Positions 41,214 to 51,397 of a stretch of 64,000 nucleotides of DNA are shown here, one piece after another. This DNA is from Paralithodes platypus (taxonomy: Eukaryota; Arthropoda; Malacostraca; Decapoda; Lithodidae). Position numbers and translations under genes: made by a program. Every line of letters begins with the position of its first letter. The first letter of the stretch is position 1. The notes under the pieces were generated by a model. The model saw only the letters and a list, made by a program, of their open reading frames with translations. It was not told where the DNA came from and searched no databases. Location of the stretch: NCBI GenBank assembly GCA_032716605.1, contig CM064572.1, positions 41,120,671-41,184,670 of the forward strand. The letters are read 5' to 3'.

Positions 41214-44200
41214 ATTTTTTTTTTTTTTTTTTGACAATTAACAAATATATCTTAGCTTTAATGACTCCTTAAAAAGACCTCCGTCTACGTATTGTGAAAA
41301 ACCTGTTATCCTCCGGCAAATTGTGGGGTTGAGTGAGTGAAGGGGGGGACAGTGAATGAAGGAGGATACATGTTTTTCATAATACGTGCTGCTAGCCCCA
41401 AACGCGCGAGCAACTGTGGCTTTCAACCATCCGACACATCCCCTTTTATTTATGTGCATCACACATGTTACATACAAATAAAGTTTATGTTTTGTTTTAC
41501 CCTATTGTGGAAAGACTATGGATACACCACTCCTGCCCGGGCCTCACACAGTGGCATGACCCAGTCCAGTCGAACTGAGCTCATGACGCTGGTGGCATTG
41601 CCCCGGAGGATAGCCATCCCTAGTCTTTTCTTGAGCCAGAGGGTTTCCCGGGGTTCTCCTGAAACGTCTCTGATTTTACGGCCTATTTCATTCACCATCT
41701 TAAGGGTGGTAGGGCCGAAGACTCCTGAAGTTTCGAATGCCAGGGGCTCGAACTGATGATTTCTGGCGATGGCTTGATATTTTTCTCGCTTTATATTTTC
41801 TGCTATCCGGGCGGCTTCACCTGCTTCGTCGGCGTTTCTGGCGATGTTGGTTGTGGAGAAAGTGTCAACACATGTGGCATCCCACACGAGGCACCGGCCA
41901 TTCTTGTAAGGGAAAGTGGTCATCCCATCTGGCCGTTTGCCGTCTTCTCTGTGAAGTCCATGTGGTTTGAGGATTGATGCACGGTTAGCACTCTGCAGGG
42001 CCCGTTTTATGACATCATTTAGTGCAGAGTGTCTTGGCAGGCGGCCTGCGTTGTAATTACATGACAAGGCATGGTGACCTTGAGCATCCATCTCCCCACC
42101 ACACTTGCAAGTGTGTGGGTGACAAACTGCCGCACCCACTCTGAGCGCGATGGCAACCCGGAGCGCTTCAGCATTCAAGTGAGTTCCAAGAGGTGGGATG
42201 GGGATGGCGTGTAACCACAAGCCACTCTCCGAACGGGCGGCTGCCTGGAGGCGTGCTTTTGCAACCTGGTCTGTATTGGTTAGGAGATTTTCTTGAGTTT
42301 TCTTCGCCGAGATGGTATCCCATGCTTTCTGCTTGCTCCTGGAGGTACCCTGGGGCTCCTCCTCTAATCCTGTACTTTCCTTCCAGGTGTTAATCGCTGC
42401 TGTTACGTCCCCATTAAGTGTCATTCCGGGTTGAGAAGAAAGAATGGACACTACAAGGTCGTTGGTCGCGATGAGGGAAGAGATAAATGCTGGGGAGGCA
42501 ATATCCGAGGCTCTCCGTATGCCCAAGCCCCCGAGGCGGACAGGAAGGGTGGCTTGTGTCCAGGTCCGTTCTTTAAATTCCACGTTGGTGATGCTGGTCA
42601 CTGCTTCTCGGATTATGCTGTCTAATTCTTGGAGGCCACCATTGTTCGTGTAAGTCATCGATGTGCGCAGGAGGTATTGGAGTTTTGGGATGGAGAAACA
42701 GTTCTTGAGAAGGGCCAGAGCTGAGTGGGCATCGATGTGTATCAGGCGACTCACGAGATGTTGAAGCTCCTCCTTTTTAACTTGAAGTGCTGGTGGGATT
42801 GCTGCCAGAGTTAGTGGGGAACCTAATAGGGTTTGCTGGTGCTCCTGAATGATCTTTACATCTGGCAATATGCCTCGAAACAGGGCCTGAGTCTCTTCTC
42901 CTTGTTCACGTGTGTGGTTGAGGAGGACAAGTTCACATTTGGTGCCATTTATCACTAGCCCAGCCTGGCCGAGGTCAGTTACGATGTTATTTAGGTCGGT
43001 TAGAACGTTCTCTACTGACCCACCCAAGGTTGCATCGTCCAGGTACCATACATTCAGTTCTGACCTTACTTTGTTAGCTGCTGCATCCACCCCTATTGAG
43101 AAAAGAGCAGGACCACCTGGATCTCCCTGCTGTAACCCGGTCGCTGATGGGATTACCGTCTCGCCAAAAATCAGGATTGAAGGTTTGGAATAAGCCTGCC
43201 AAAGTAGGGGGTACAGAGTGGGGATGTGTTCTTGAGCTGCACGGAGGAAGACATCCCTGTGAATGCTGTTGAATGCGTTCCGCATGTCAATCTTTAGAAG
43301 CACTCGTTTTTCTTGGGCTTGGCTGAGGTAGGTGCGGGTTGCGTGTACAGCAGCTTCACACCCCCCTGGAGTTCCGAAACCTAGTTGAACTGGTCTTAAG
43401 TGTTGACCTAGGCCATTCGAGAGTGGTTTCAAACCCACCTTTGTGGCAAGGCGGCGGAAGGTGTTCCCTACTGCTATTGGGCGCACACCGCCATCTTTTT
43501 TTGCCAGTGCACAGAGTGATGCCCCCAAAAATAGGGGTGTGGCACAGTCGGGTACTTCCCCTCTTAAAACCATGTTGATGAATTTGGTGAGGGTTTCCAA
43601 GAGTGCCTCCCCAGCAGCTCCTGATCCCTGACCCAAGAGGCCTTTGAGGTGGGCGGGTCGGATACCATCTGGGCCCGCGGCTGAGCCTGCTGGGAATGAA
43701 GTCACTGCGGCAACCACCTGCTCCTTCGTGACAACTAAAGGTTGGCGCATCTGGTCATTTGGGGCAGGGGGGAGGTTTAGGTCCCTAGGTGTAGGTGGGT
43801 GCTTTTCTTGTAGGGCTTCAACAACTTCGGTGCCTTGACCAGCAAAACCTTCTGAAGAGGACAACAGTCTGACGGCCCCTTTGATGTCACTATCCGCCAG
43901 CTTCGCCGCGACCCTCTTACGTAGCTGTTCAGCCTCTTCCTCTTCCTTGTCCTGTTGCTTCTGGGCCCTGTTTGGTTGCTGTTCGGGGGGTTCCACCAGT
44001 TTGTTTCCATCCATATACTGTGCTACTTGACGTTTCACTCTGGTGGCTAGTGAAACCTGAAGATGGTCTTGTATGTTGGTTCTGGGTGGTTTTCGGAGGG
44101 CCCCATAGGAGAAACCCAAGAGCCGTGCCCATGCGAGGGGTGTCTTGAGCTGTAGGGCCTGCTTTATGATGGTTGTAAGGGCCTCCGCCACTTGGATTCT

Positions 44201-44600
44201 GGCTCCTTTAGGTACCCGGGCAAGGACCTGGATCCGCGCTTTCCATTTGGTCACAAGTTGGGTCAAGTCGGCAACCGGTGTTGCCGGTGTTGCCCCGGTT
44301 GGCTCTGCAGTGGGCCCTGGGCATGCGAGACATTTCCAGTTTGGTTGTTCTCCTGATGTTTTCTTTGTCAGCTTAGCACAAGATAAATTAATAGATCTAA
44401 GACAGCCGGAACATTTTCGCGAATTCTTTCTTGCATTGGTTTTTCCGCACTTAAAACACTTAGTATCTGCTAGGTCAACATAGTCTTCCAAGATTATCCG
44501 TTCCTCTGCCTCTACCAAGCCGACCTCCTGATCTTCCCGTGGTGCTTCCATCTCTGCCATGTCTCCCTTGTTTCAGAAACCCCGGGAAATCTCTCCTGGC
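41214..44600 (-). mobile_element. RLE-type LINE, apparently intact coding region with poly-A tail
   Basis: One long minus-strand frame, a 3' UTR (41233-41515) and a poly-A tail seen as an 18-base T run at 41215-41232 on the plus strand. The 5' end is unresolved and is placed only approximately. No target duplication identified. Confidence 0.85.
41516..44560 (-). CDS. RLE-type LINE polyprotein: PHD-like finger, RT, restriction-like endonuclease
   Basis: 1014 residues, no stop or frameshift. About residues 34-80 form a PHD-like zinc finger (CFKCGKTNARKNSRKCSGC, later NLSCAK, then WKCLAC). RT occupies roughly residues 275-570: FPAGSAAGPDGIRPAHLKGL, KKDGGVRPIAVGNTFRRLAT, LLKIDMRNAFNSIHRDVFL, GLQQGDPGGPALFSIGVDAA and the catalytic VWYLDDATLGG. 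The C-terminus has a zinc motif (CHPHTCKCGG, then GHHALSC) and a PD-(D/E)XK-type nuclease core (GKRPDGM, then LVWDATCVDTF). RT plus CCHC plus PD..D is the R2/NeSL-type architecture, which nicks its target and primes reverse transcription there. I see no N-terminal Myb or C2H2 fingers of R2. The clade is not assigned. Start is the first in-frame ATG. Confidence 0.88.
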   Translation of the reverse strand: MAEMEAPREDQEVGLVEAEERIILEDYVDLADTKCFKCGKTNARKNSRKCSGCLRSINLSCAKLTKKTSGEQPNWKCLACPGPTAEPTGATPATPVADLTQLVTKWKARIQVLARVPKGARIQVAEALTTIIKQALQLKTPLAWARLLGFSYGALRKPPRTNIQDHLQVSLATRVKRQVAQYMDGNKLVEPPEQQPNRAQKQQDKEEEEAEQLRKRVAAKLADSDIKGAVRLLSSSEGFAGQGTEVVEALQEKHPPTPRDLNLPPAPNDQMRQPLVVTKEQVVAAVTSFPAGSAAGPDGIRPAHLKGLLGQGSGAAGEALLETLTKFINMVLRGEVPDCATPLFLGASLCALAKKDGGVRPIAVGNTFRRLATKVGLKPLSNGLGQHLRPVQLGFGTPGGCEAAVHATRTYLSQAQEKRVLLKIDMRNAFNSIHRDVFLRAAQEHIPTLYPLLWQAYSKPSILIFGETVIPSATGLQQGDPGGPALFSIGVDAAANKVRSELNVWYLDDATLGGSVENVLTDLNNIVTDLGQAGLVINGTKCELVLLNHTREQGEETQALFRGILPDVKIIQEHQQTLLGSPLTLAAIPPALQVKKEELQHLVSRLIHIDAHSALALLKNCFSIPKLQYLLRTSMTYTNNGGLQELDSIIREAVTSITNVEFKERTWTQATLPVRLGGLGIRRASDIASPAFISSLIATNDLVVSILSSQPGMTLNGDVTAAINTWKESTGLEEEPQGTSRSKQKAWDTISAKKTQENLLTNTDQVAKARLQAAARSESGLWLHAIPIPPLGTHLNAEALRVAIALRVGAAVCHPHTCKCGGEMDAQGHHALSCNYNAGRLPRHSALNDVIKRALQSANRASILKPHGLHREDGKRPDGMTTFPYKNGRCLVWDATCVDTFSTTNIARNADEAGEAARIAENIKREKYQAIARNHQFEPLAFETSGVFGPTTLKMVNEIGRKIRDVSGEPRETLWLKKRLGMAILRGNATSVMSSVRLDWVMPLCEARAGVVYP

Positions 44601-45249
44601 ACATATCTAGATTATTGCTGTTGTTATTAATGTATAATTGGCTGGATGCATAAAAATTCACATATCATAGTCAACCTTTCTGATGGGATATGTAAAAAAA
44701 AAATCACATATCATAGTCAACCTTTCTGATGGGCAATTGGCCTGCTTCTCCTAAAGCTAAGTGGTTAAATGTATAAATCCTCGGCATTGGGAACCGGTAC
44801 AACTAAAAGATCTAACTGAATGAAGGGAAGCACGCCAATTATATCCTATGATTACTTACACTCTCGACGCCACCCTGATGTTGAGTATTAATAAATGCTT
44901 AGGATATTAATAATGCTGTCAACATCAAGATAGGGAGAGAGCCAGAGAGTGAGCGAGAGCCAGGATCTGAGGGGGTAACCGAATCTAGGACAGCAATTAT
45001 GGAAAAATGCTTAAATTGTACAAAATGTTAAGAGAGAGAGAGAGGGAGAGAGAGCAGGGGCGGGGGCGAGGGAGAAAGAAAGCGAGCTGGAGAGGGGGCT
45101 GGCCTGGTTGGGTATTGAAAGATGTTAGGGAAAAACAAATAACTAAAATGATAAAGAGCGATCTGAAGTTATAGAAAACCAAAAAATAATAACAATGAGA
45201 TGGTTAAGTGCGGTGATTGAAAGTGGATGGAAAGATGTTAAGGATAAAA

Positions 45250-45250
<1 letters not shown>
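44601..45250. other. Flank upstream of the RLE element
   Basis: No gene. A direct repeat of about 36 bp (TCACATATCATAGTCAACCT) lies at about 44657-44693 and 44703-44738, separated by an A run. AG-rich short runs occur at 45032-45053. Confidence 0.6.

Positions 45251-45337
<87 letters not shown>
45251..45337. repeat. (AG)n microsatellite
   Basis: About 43 AG units, uninterrupted. Confidence 0.98.
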
Positions 45338-45342
<5 letters not shown>

Positions 45343-47184
45343 GACTCCTTATATATTACATTTTTTTTAAAGTTATGTGGTGTTAACACTTACAGTGTGG
45401 GCATATTTTTGTCTATTTCCACAATAGTAGGGCTCATTCAAGCACTCCGGATTGATTAAGCAAGCGTCTGAATGAAATGAAATGTATTCAGCCAAAAACT
45501 AGAAGAAAATACCTTCAAAATTACACCAAAACGAGCTTAATAATTTGCGTGCTTCACCCGCAGCGCTACCATAGACATTCGCTAAAATGAGCAATTATCG
45601 CTAATGTCGCGCTACATTTGCCTTTGGCAGCGCTGTATATCTCGCGAGAGTATGGCTCATAATCCTCAGTGCACCGGCCGGCTGGCTGGAAACAGGACGG
45701 GTGGCCTGTTGCGCTCCCGCTGTCTCGCATTCTATTCTACAGGCTTTAAAAGCCTGTAAATTGCTGTAAATTGCCGTGGCGTTCCGGAACGTCTCCCGCG
45801 TTTTTTAGACCATGCTGCCACTGTTCTGTTTAAGGTATTAATTTAGGTGTGGCCGGGTATGAAATGTTTGAGACATTGCCAAGTAAGGTAAGTGCGGTTA
45901 GGCTGGCTACGTACACACACACACACAATCTCCCAGATTCAACATACCACAATTGAAGCCCAGAGAGAGAGAGAGAGAGAGCAAGAGCAAGGTGCGAGAG
46001 CTGGCAGCGCTTTAAAAGTCTGGGATGTCACCCAAACAACAACAACAACATGACCCAGTTAAAGGTTTTGTTTTGGTTTAAATGTGGCAACACCTCACGA
46101 GACTACTTGACCTACCTCAGGGCCCTTCAAAACGGTTAGAGGTCAGAAAATGGGGGTCTGCAGAGCACCCCCTCAACTCATCTTGTATTCCACGTTGGAA
46201 TTATAACTAAGACCATGACAACACTCGTATATCGAATCTGGAGGAAACAAAAATGAAAATAAAGGGTGTGAGCCTTTTCCCACACGAAGGTGAATTACAA
46301 GAGAGCAACCATGGGTCAAGAACGCTTATCTTGTTTTGCTAATACTGTACTGTTAATAGAGAACACACTCGCCAAATCCGTAGATTACATTTATCTCATA
46401 AATTATTTTGCTATGAAGAAGGCAATAAAGGTGTAATTTTAGTGGTCTTATCAATCTAAGTAGAGTAATTTGTTTTGGGAAAAAAATAAATAAAAAATAT
46501 ATAGCGCACACACACACATTCATGCCACAGGCATGATTATTACTAAATACGGTATATATTTTGTGTAACAATATGGTACTGACTAATATATCAGTTTCCT
46601 AGATAGTTTTTAGATGTCAATATGGTTCTGACTAATATATCAGTTTCCTAGATAGTTTTTAGATGTCAATATTATCTAGAAATTAGGCTTAGTTCTGTTA
46701 TCCAGTGTCATACTTTTCTATTAGTTATAAAATTTTCGTTGGAATCTTTATATATTGTATTATCATATAGTCCATTATATATAAGTTGGCGACAATTTGA
46801 ATGCCTCACACCTTAATTTCTCAGCTATAGCAAAAAATTTACAGCGAAATATGTTGGTAATTATGAAAACTTGTCAATAATATGAAGTAGAGGCATCATA
46901 TTTCCATATTGATTTATTAATTATTGAAAAATGACCAGCTAAAGGAGTAAAATTCTCGCCAACTTAAAAACAAAAAGTATGGAATGACTTAAGTAACAAT
47001 AATGTTTATGTTTGAGTCATATTTATGTCGTCCTATCATAAGTTTTTGTTTACAAGTTTTGCTATGAAAATCAATTATATACATAGTCTATTTTCTATTT
47101 AAATAAATTAATAGCAACCAATTTTCGGTACTTCTTGAATTTTGATTCATGCCTGTATTTGATATTTTGTGTAGGATTAATAAT
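45338..47184. other. Non-coding DNA with small repeats
   Basis: No gene. It contains a (GA)n run at about 45962-45981, CA runs at 45911-45926 and 46507-46518, and a 49-bp tandem duplication at 46569-46666. Confidence 0.6.
46569..46666. repeat. Two-copy 49-bp tandem duplication
   Basis: CAATATGGTACTGACTAATA is repeated with one difference (GGTACTG versus GGTTCTG). Confidence 0.9.
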
Positions 47185-47366
47185 TAATGCAGGATTCGAA
47201 ACTGCATAATAAATCGTAGGCTTGTGCATAATTCTTTAACTGTCTTGATAGTGTAATGCATAAATGCGCGGAGTTTCTGTGTGAGTATCCTAGATTCGAG
47301 TCCTTGGAGTGCCACATGTATTTGTTAATTTCATTAATTGAGTTTAGAAGTTAAGTTGGTTGGTGA
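47185..47366 (+). repeat. SINE-like repeat with B-box motif, copy 1
   Basis: About 182 bp matching 48000-48180. Contains AGATTCGAGTCC near 47298, a near match to the pol III B box (GGTTCGANTCC). No convincing A box or tRNA cloverleaf, so SINE status is tentative. Confidence 0.5.
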
Positions 47367-47434
47367 AAAAATATGAAGTAATTCTGGTTCAGGAGCAATT
47401 TATAGCGAGGCCTTCCCTAGGGTTAAGTGCATCA

Positions 47435-47923
47435 TTAACCCTTGTCTATCGGGGCCCGACTTAAGTCCGTATCGAAAAATTTGAACTATGTGGCGGGGCC
47501 CGACTTAAGTCCGAGTGCAATTTTGGCGCAATACTGGCTCTGAGAGAGAGACGAGTGACGGGAGGAGCATGGGTTACCTCATGACCGCTCGCCACGGCCG
47601 CTGTGGACCAACTGAGATGTACTCCACTTACATCCACCCTCACTCCCTCGCTACATACGTAATTATATAAAGAAATTACCATATTTTAGCGATTTTGACC
47701 TTCGGTTGCACGATCGTTGCAAGACAACCAGTGATCGTAGAAGGATGGTTCGGGTGTCATTGGAAAGCTCAATTTACGCTCTTTCACGGATACATACTTG
47801 TATTACGCTCTGGGTCTTGTTTATGCATGAAAAAGAGCACGGAAACAACCCCATTTATGGTTAAAAAAAAAACGCTGAGCTGCACAGTGAAATATACTCC
47901 ACCATCCGCTCGTAAGGTGTTAA
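47435..47923 (+). mobile_element. 489-bp TTAA MITE, family 2, copy 1
   Basis: TTAA at both ends. It starts TTAACCCTTGTCTATCGGGG and ends CCGCTCGTAAGGTGTTAA. The GGGCCCGACTTAAGTCCG motif occurs twice near the left end. Its overall plan matches family 1 (GAGAGAGAC stretch, a TTGCACG motif, GTGTCATT then GAAAGCTC), so the families share ancestry. Confidence 0.85.
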
Positions 47924-47999
47924 TTACTCCTTTCATTCGTTTATATATTAGGCTACCATAGCACAGTTGGAATGTATGTACTGTGCATGTTCAGATTAA

Positions 48000-48180
48000 T
48001 ATGCAGGATTCGAAACTGCATAATAAATTGTAGGCTTGTGCATAATTATTTAGCTGTCTTGATTGCGTAATGCATAAATGCGCAGAATTTCGGTGTGAGT
48101 ATCCTAGGTTCGAGTCCTTGGAGTGCCACACGTATTTGTTGATTTCATTAATTGAGTTTAGAAGTTAAGTTGGGTGGTGA
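48000..48180 (+). repeat. SINE-like repeat with B-box motif, copy 2
   Basis: Matches 47185-47366. Here the motif is a full B-box match, AGGTTCGAGTCC near 48111. The two copies flank MITE 47435-47923. Confidence 0.55.
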
Positions 48181-48359
48181 TTTAAACTGTGCCATGCAAG
48201 GCATGAGGCTTGAGGGGGATCCCCCCGTAGGCGAACACATAGGCTCCCAGGATACCAGGACCCCAAAGGGTGGTGCTTGTGCCATGGTGAAAGGGAAGCG
48301 CTAGTAATGTGCATTATAATACATGTGCAGTTTGGATTATACACTGTTATCATTAATAA

Positions 48360-48817
48360 TTAACGCCTTACGAGCGGGCCCGTAAGGAATTTCTACTACC
48401 CTAAATGGCCTTGTTTCCGTGCTCTTTTTCATGCATAAACAAGAGCCAGAGTGTAATACAATTATGTATCCCTGAAAGGGCGTTAATTCAGCTTTCCAAT
48501 GACACCAGAACCATCCTCCTACGACCACGCGTTCTCTTGCAACGATCGTGCAAGACGAAGGAAAAATCCCTAAAATACAGAAATTTCTTGACATAGTGTA
48601 GTGAGGGAGGGAGGGTGGATGTGTGTGGAAAAAACATCAGTAGGCCCGCTGAACCCGTGGCGAATGGTCAGAGCCCGACCTACGCTCCGCCCACCGCTCG
48701 TCTCTCTGTCAGAGGCAATATTGCTCCAAAATTGCACACAGACTTAAGTCGGGCCCCGCCACATAGTCCAGGTTTTTAGATATGGTCTTAAGTCGGGCCC
48801 CGATAGACAAGGGTTAA
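48360..48817 (-). mobile_element. 458-bp TTAA MITE, family 2, copy 2 (inverted)
   Basis: TTAA at 48360-48363 and 48814-48817, opposite to the copy at 47435-47923. It ends GGGCCCCGATAGACAAGGGTTAA. Confidence 0.85.
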
Positions 48818-49278
48818 ATACATTAAAGTTAGCAATCATTTGATTCACATTTCACTTAAACCATAGTCTCGGTGACATCCTTTTCATTATATTCTGGTAA
48901 CTATTAGGCGATTTTATTCAGCTTAGTAAGGACATTTACCAAGAGGTTACAAACTATCACAATTCATCCTTTTAGCTACAATTTTTTTTTTTTTTTTTTC
49001 TATATTCCAACTATTCCCTCTCGGGCATAGGCTGAGAGCCTGCATATTCACCGCTCAACATGGTGAAGCCCGTGAGGTCTTGTTCCAGCCTAGGAAGTGA
49101 GACAAATGAAGCACGAGCTACAACCAGCCCCCGCCAACCTGCCATCGCAGACGCACGTCTCTTGGTTGCCCACTCTGGCTCGAAGCAGTCCCACTTCTGA
49201 GGCTGCTTCGCCTTCATGCTTCACTGTCTCACTTCCTAGACTCGGACCCTCACTCTCAGAACGCCACCTATTGAGCAA
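48818..49278. other. Non-coding DNA
   Basis: No gene. A T run lies at 48980-48999, and GAAGTGAGACA (49094) and its inverted form TGTCTCACTTCC (49224) make a loose inverted pair round about 130 bases. Confidence 0.5.
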
Positions 49279-49496
49279 TTAACTCACTAGTCATTGCCCC
49301 CCTGTACCATATTTTGAATATGGGTATATTCATACGCTGCTATATTCAATCAGGGAACAATGAGGGTATTTTTTTTGGCGTTTCGGTGGGCTTTGTGGTA
49401 ATGCACTGATACTTGGTATCCTTTCTAAGCTTTATAAGATCGTCCAAATATAGCGGAAATAAAAAAGAAAGACGTCACCGGTAATGAAAGGGTTAA
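49279..49496. mobile_element. Possible small TTAA-flanked MITE (218 bp)
   Basis: TTAA at both ends. The inward ends CTCACTAGTCATTGCC and CCCTTTCATTACCGG are only loosely similar. No coding capacity. Confidence 0.35.
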
Positions 49497-49585
49497 TATA
49501 TTATTTCCCCTCTAGGTCGTGTGTTCGGGTATTGGAGAGTCATTTAGCCAGAGAGTATGGGGCAGTCGATTACTTCATTGTATGG

Positions 49586-51397
49586 TTAAATATTTTTACC
49601 GAATGTATTAAAATTCTCACTGAATGGATCAAAATCATTACTAAAGAAATCAAAATCATTACCGAATGAGGTAAAATCTATATTAAATGGGTCAAAATGA
49701 AAATCTTCATTAATTGGATCTAAATCTTCTTGAAATGGATCAAAATCTGTATTGTGTATATTTACATCTTTATTGCATGAGTTGAAATTATCATCGAAGG
49801 GGTTGAAATCTTTATTAAAATGGTTGAAATTGTCATTAAATGGGCTGAAATCGTTATTGCATGGGTTGAAATTGTCATTAAACGGGTCGAAACCTATATT
49901 TCTAGGGTTGAAATCGTCATTAAACTTGTCGAAATCGTCATTAAATGGGATAAAGTCTTTATCCCATGAGACAATCCCTTCCTTGTCCAAGTTACTCTCA
50001 CCGTCTACACTGCATGGGTTACTCTCACCACCTCCACTGCATGGGTTACTCTCACCACCAACACTGCATGGGTTACTCTCACCACCTACACTGCATGGGT
50101 TACTCTCACCACCTACACTGCATGGGTTACTCTCACCGCCTACACTGCATGGGTTACTCTCACCACCTACACTGCATGGGTTACTCTCACCACCTCCACT
50201 GCATAGGTTACTCTCACTGTCTACACAGCATGGGTTACTCTCACCACCTCCACTGCATGGGTTACTCTCACCACCTACACTGCATGGGTTACTCTCACCG
50301 CCTACACTGCATGGGTTACTCTCACCACCTACACTGCACGGGTTACTCTCACCGCCTACACTGCATGGGTTACTCTCACCGCCTACACTGCATGGGTTAC
50401 TCTCACCACCTACACTGCATGGGTTACTTTCACCACCTACACTGCTTGGGTTACTCTCACCACCTACACTGAATGGGTCACTCTCACCACCTACATTGCA
50501 TGGGTTACTCTCACCACCTACACTGCATGGGTTACTCTCACCACCTACACTGCATGGGTTACTCTCACCACCTACACTGCACGGGTTACTCTCACCGCCT
50601 ACACTGCATGGGTTACTCTCACCGCCTACACTGCATGGGTTACTCTCACCACCTACACTGCACGGGTTACTTTCACCGCCTACACTGCATGGGTTACTCT
50701 CACCACCTACACTGCATGGGTTACTCTCACCGTCTGCACTGCATGGGTTACACTTACCACCTACACTGCATGGGTTACTCTCACCACCTCCACTGCATGG
50801 GTTACTCTCACTGCCTCCACAGCACGGGTTACTCTCACTGCCTACACTGCATGGGTTACTCTCACCACCTACACTGCATGGGTTACTCTCACCGCCTACA
50901 CTGCATGGGTTACTCTCACCACCTACACTGCATGGGTTGGTCTCACCGTCTGCGCTGCATGGGTTACTCTCACGGTCTATGCTACATGAGCCGTTTTCAC
51001 TCTCATCAATTAACGGGTCACAATCTTCATTGTACGCGTTGACGATACACTTTTTAAGGGTCCGGCGCCCCAATTTCAGTTTAAATTGCACGAGATGAGA
51101 ATCGTGCGGGAGGGTCACTTGCAAGCTTGGCTTAAACTTACATTTTAAATATTTTTCTTGCGGACCGTGGGGCTGTGTGTGAAGTTCCCAGTCTTTATCG
51201 TTTAAGCTATTTTTAACCTGCGTTTTGAATTTTCGATTTGAAATCAAATTAAACCACTTTCTTTTAGGGGTTTGAATCTTTATTTTTAGGTTATTTGGAT
51301 AGGTCACCACAGATGTTAACTGTGGCAAGCTGTATCTTAGTTCAGATACATGCATTACAGTTTTAGCTGAAAAGCACAAGAAGTGTTTTACCTCCAT
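49586..51397 (-). CDS. Repeat-rich protein of unknown function, copy 2 (603 residues)
   Basis: Complete frame. Residues 1 to about 135 are unique and basic, starting MEVKHFLCFSAKTVMHVSEL and ending IVNAYNEDCDPLIDESENGS. Then about 37 copies of a 9-residue repeat, ESNPCSVGG with variants, each bringing one cysteine. Residues about 470-603 are a second repeat, seven residues long, of the type NPFNDDF, rich in Asn, Asp and Phe. No signal peptide or transmembrane segment is evident, so it is not an obvious secreted silk or cuticle protein. Copy 1 lies at 1-731. The N-terminal parts differ at 9 residues but only 3 silent sites, giving no sign of purifying selection. Introns were not considered. 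I do not recognise the family. Confidence 0.5.
   Translation of the reverse strand: MEVKHFLCFSAKTVMHVSELRYSLPQLTSVVTYPNNLKIKIQTPKRKWFNLISNRKFKTQVKNSLNDKDWELHTQPHGPQEKYLKCKFKPSLQVTLPHDSHLVQFKLKLGRRTLKKCIVNAYNEDCDPLIDESENGSCSIDRESNPCSADGETNPCSVGGESNPCSVGGESNPCSVGGESNPCSVGSESNPCCGGSESNPCSGGGESNPCSVGGKCNPCSADGESNPCSVGGESNPCSVGGESNPCSVGGESNPCSVGGESNPCSVGGESNPCSVGGESNPCSVGGESNPCSVGGESNPCNVGGESDPFSVGGESNPSSVGGESNPCSVGGESNPCSVGGESNPCSVGGESNPCSVGGESNPCSVGGESNPCSVGGESNPCSGGGESNPCCVDSESNLCSGGGESNPCSVGGESNPCSVGGESNPCSVGGESNPCSVGGESNPCSVGGESNPCSGGGESNPCSVDGESNLDKEGIVSWDKDFIPFNDDFDKFNDDFNPRNIGFDPFNDNFNPCNNDFSPFNDNFNHFNKDFNPFDDNFNSCNKDVNIHNTDFDPFQEDLDPINEDFHFDPFNIDFTSFGNDFDFFSNDFDPFSENFNTFGKNI
49590..49985. 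repeat. Degenerate 21-bp coding repeat
   Basis: Encodes the seven-residue NPFNDDF-type units of the repeat protein's C-terminus. Units are diverged in sequence but mostly regular in length. Confidence 0.75.
49986..50991. repeat. 27-bp minisatellite array (copy 2), about 37 units
   Basis: The unit reads GGGTTACTCTCACCACCTAC with ACTGCAT between copies. No length variants are visible, so both the minus-strand repeat protein and antisense frames of 448, 168 and 189 codons stay open. Confidence 0.97.

Noticed and set aside
49752..51098. 448-codon plus-strand frame, and 168- and 189-codon frames, over the second 27-bp array
   Set aside because: The same artefact of a stop-free 27-bp unit. The minus-strand frame also covers unique head and tail in one frame and is preferred.
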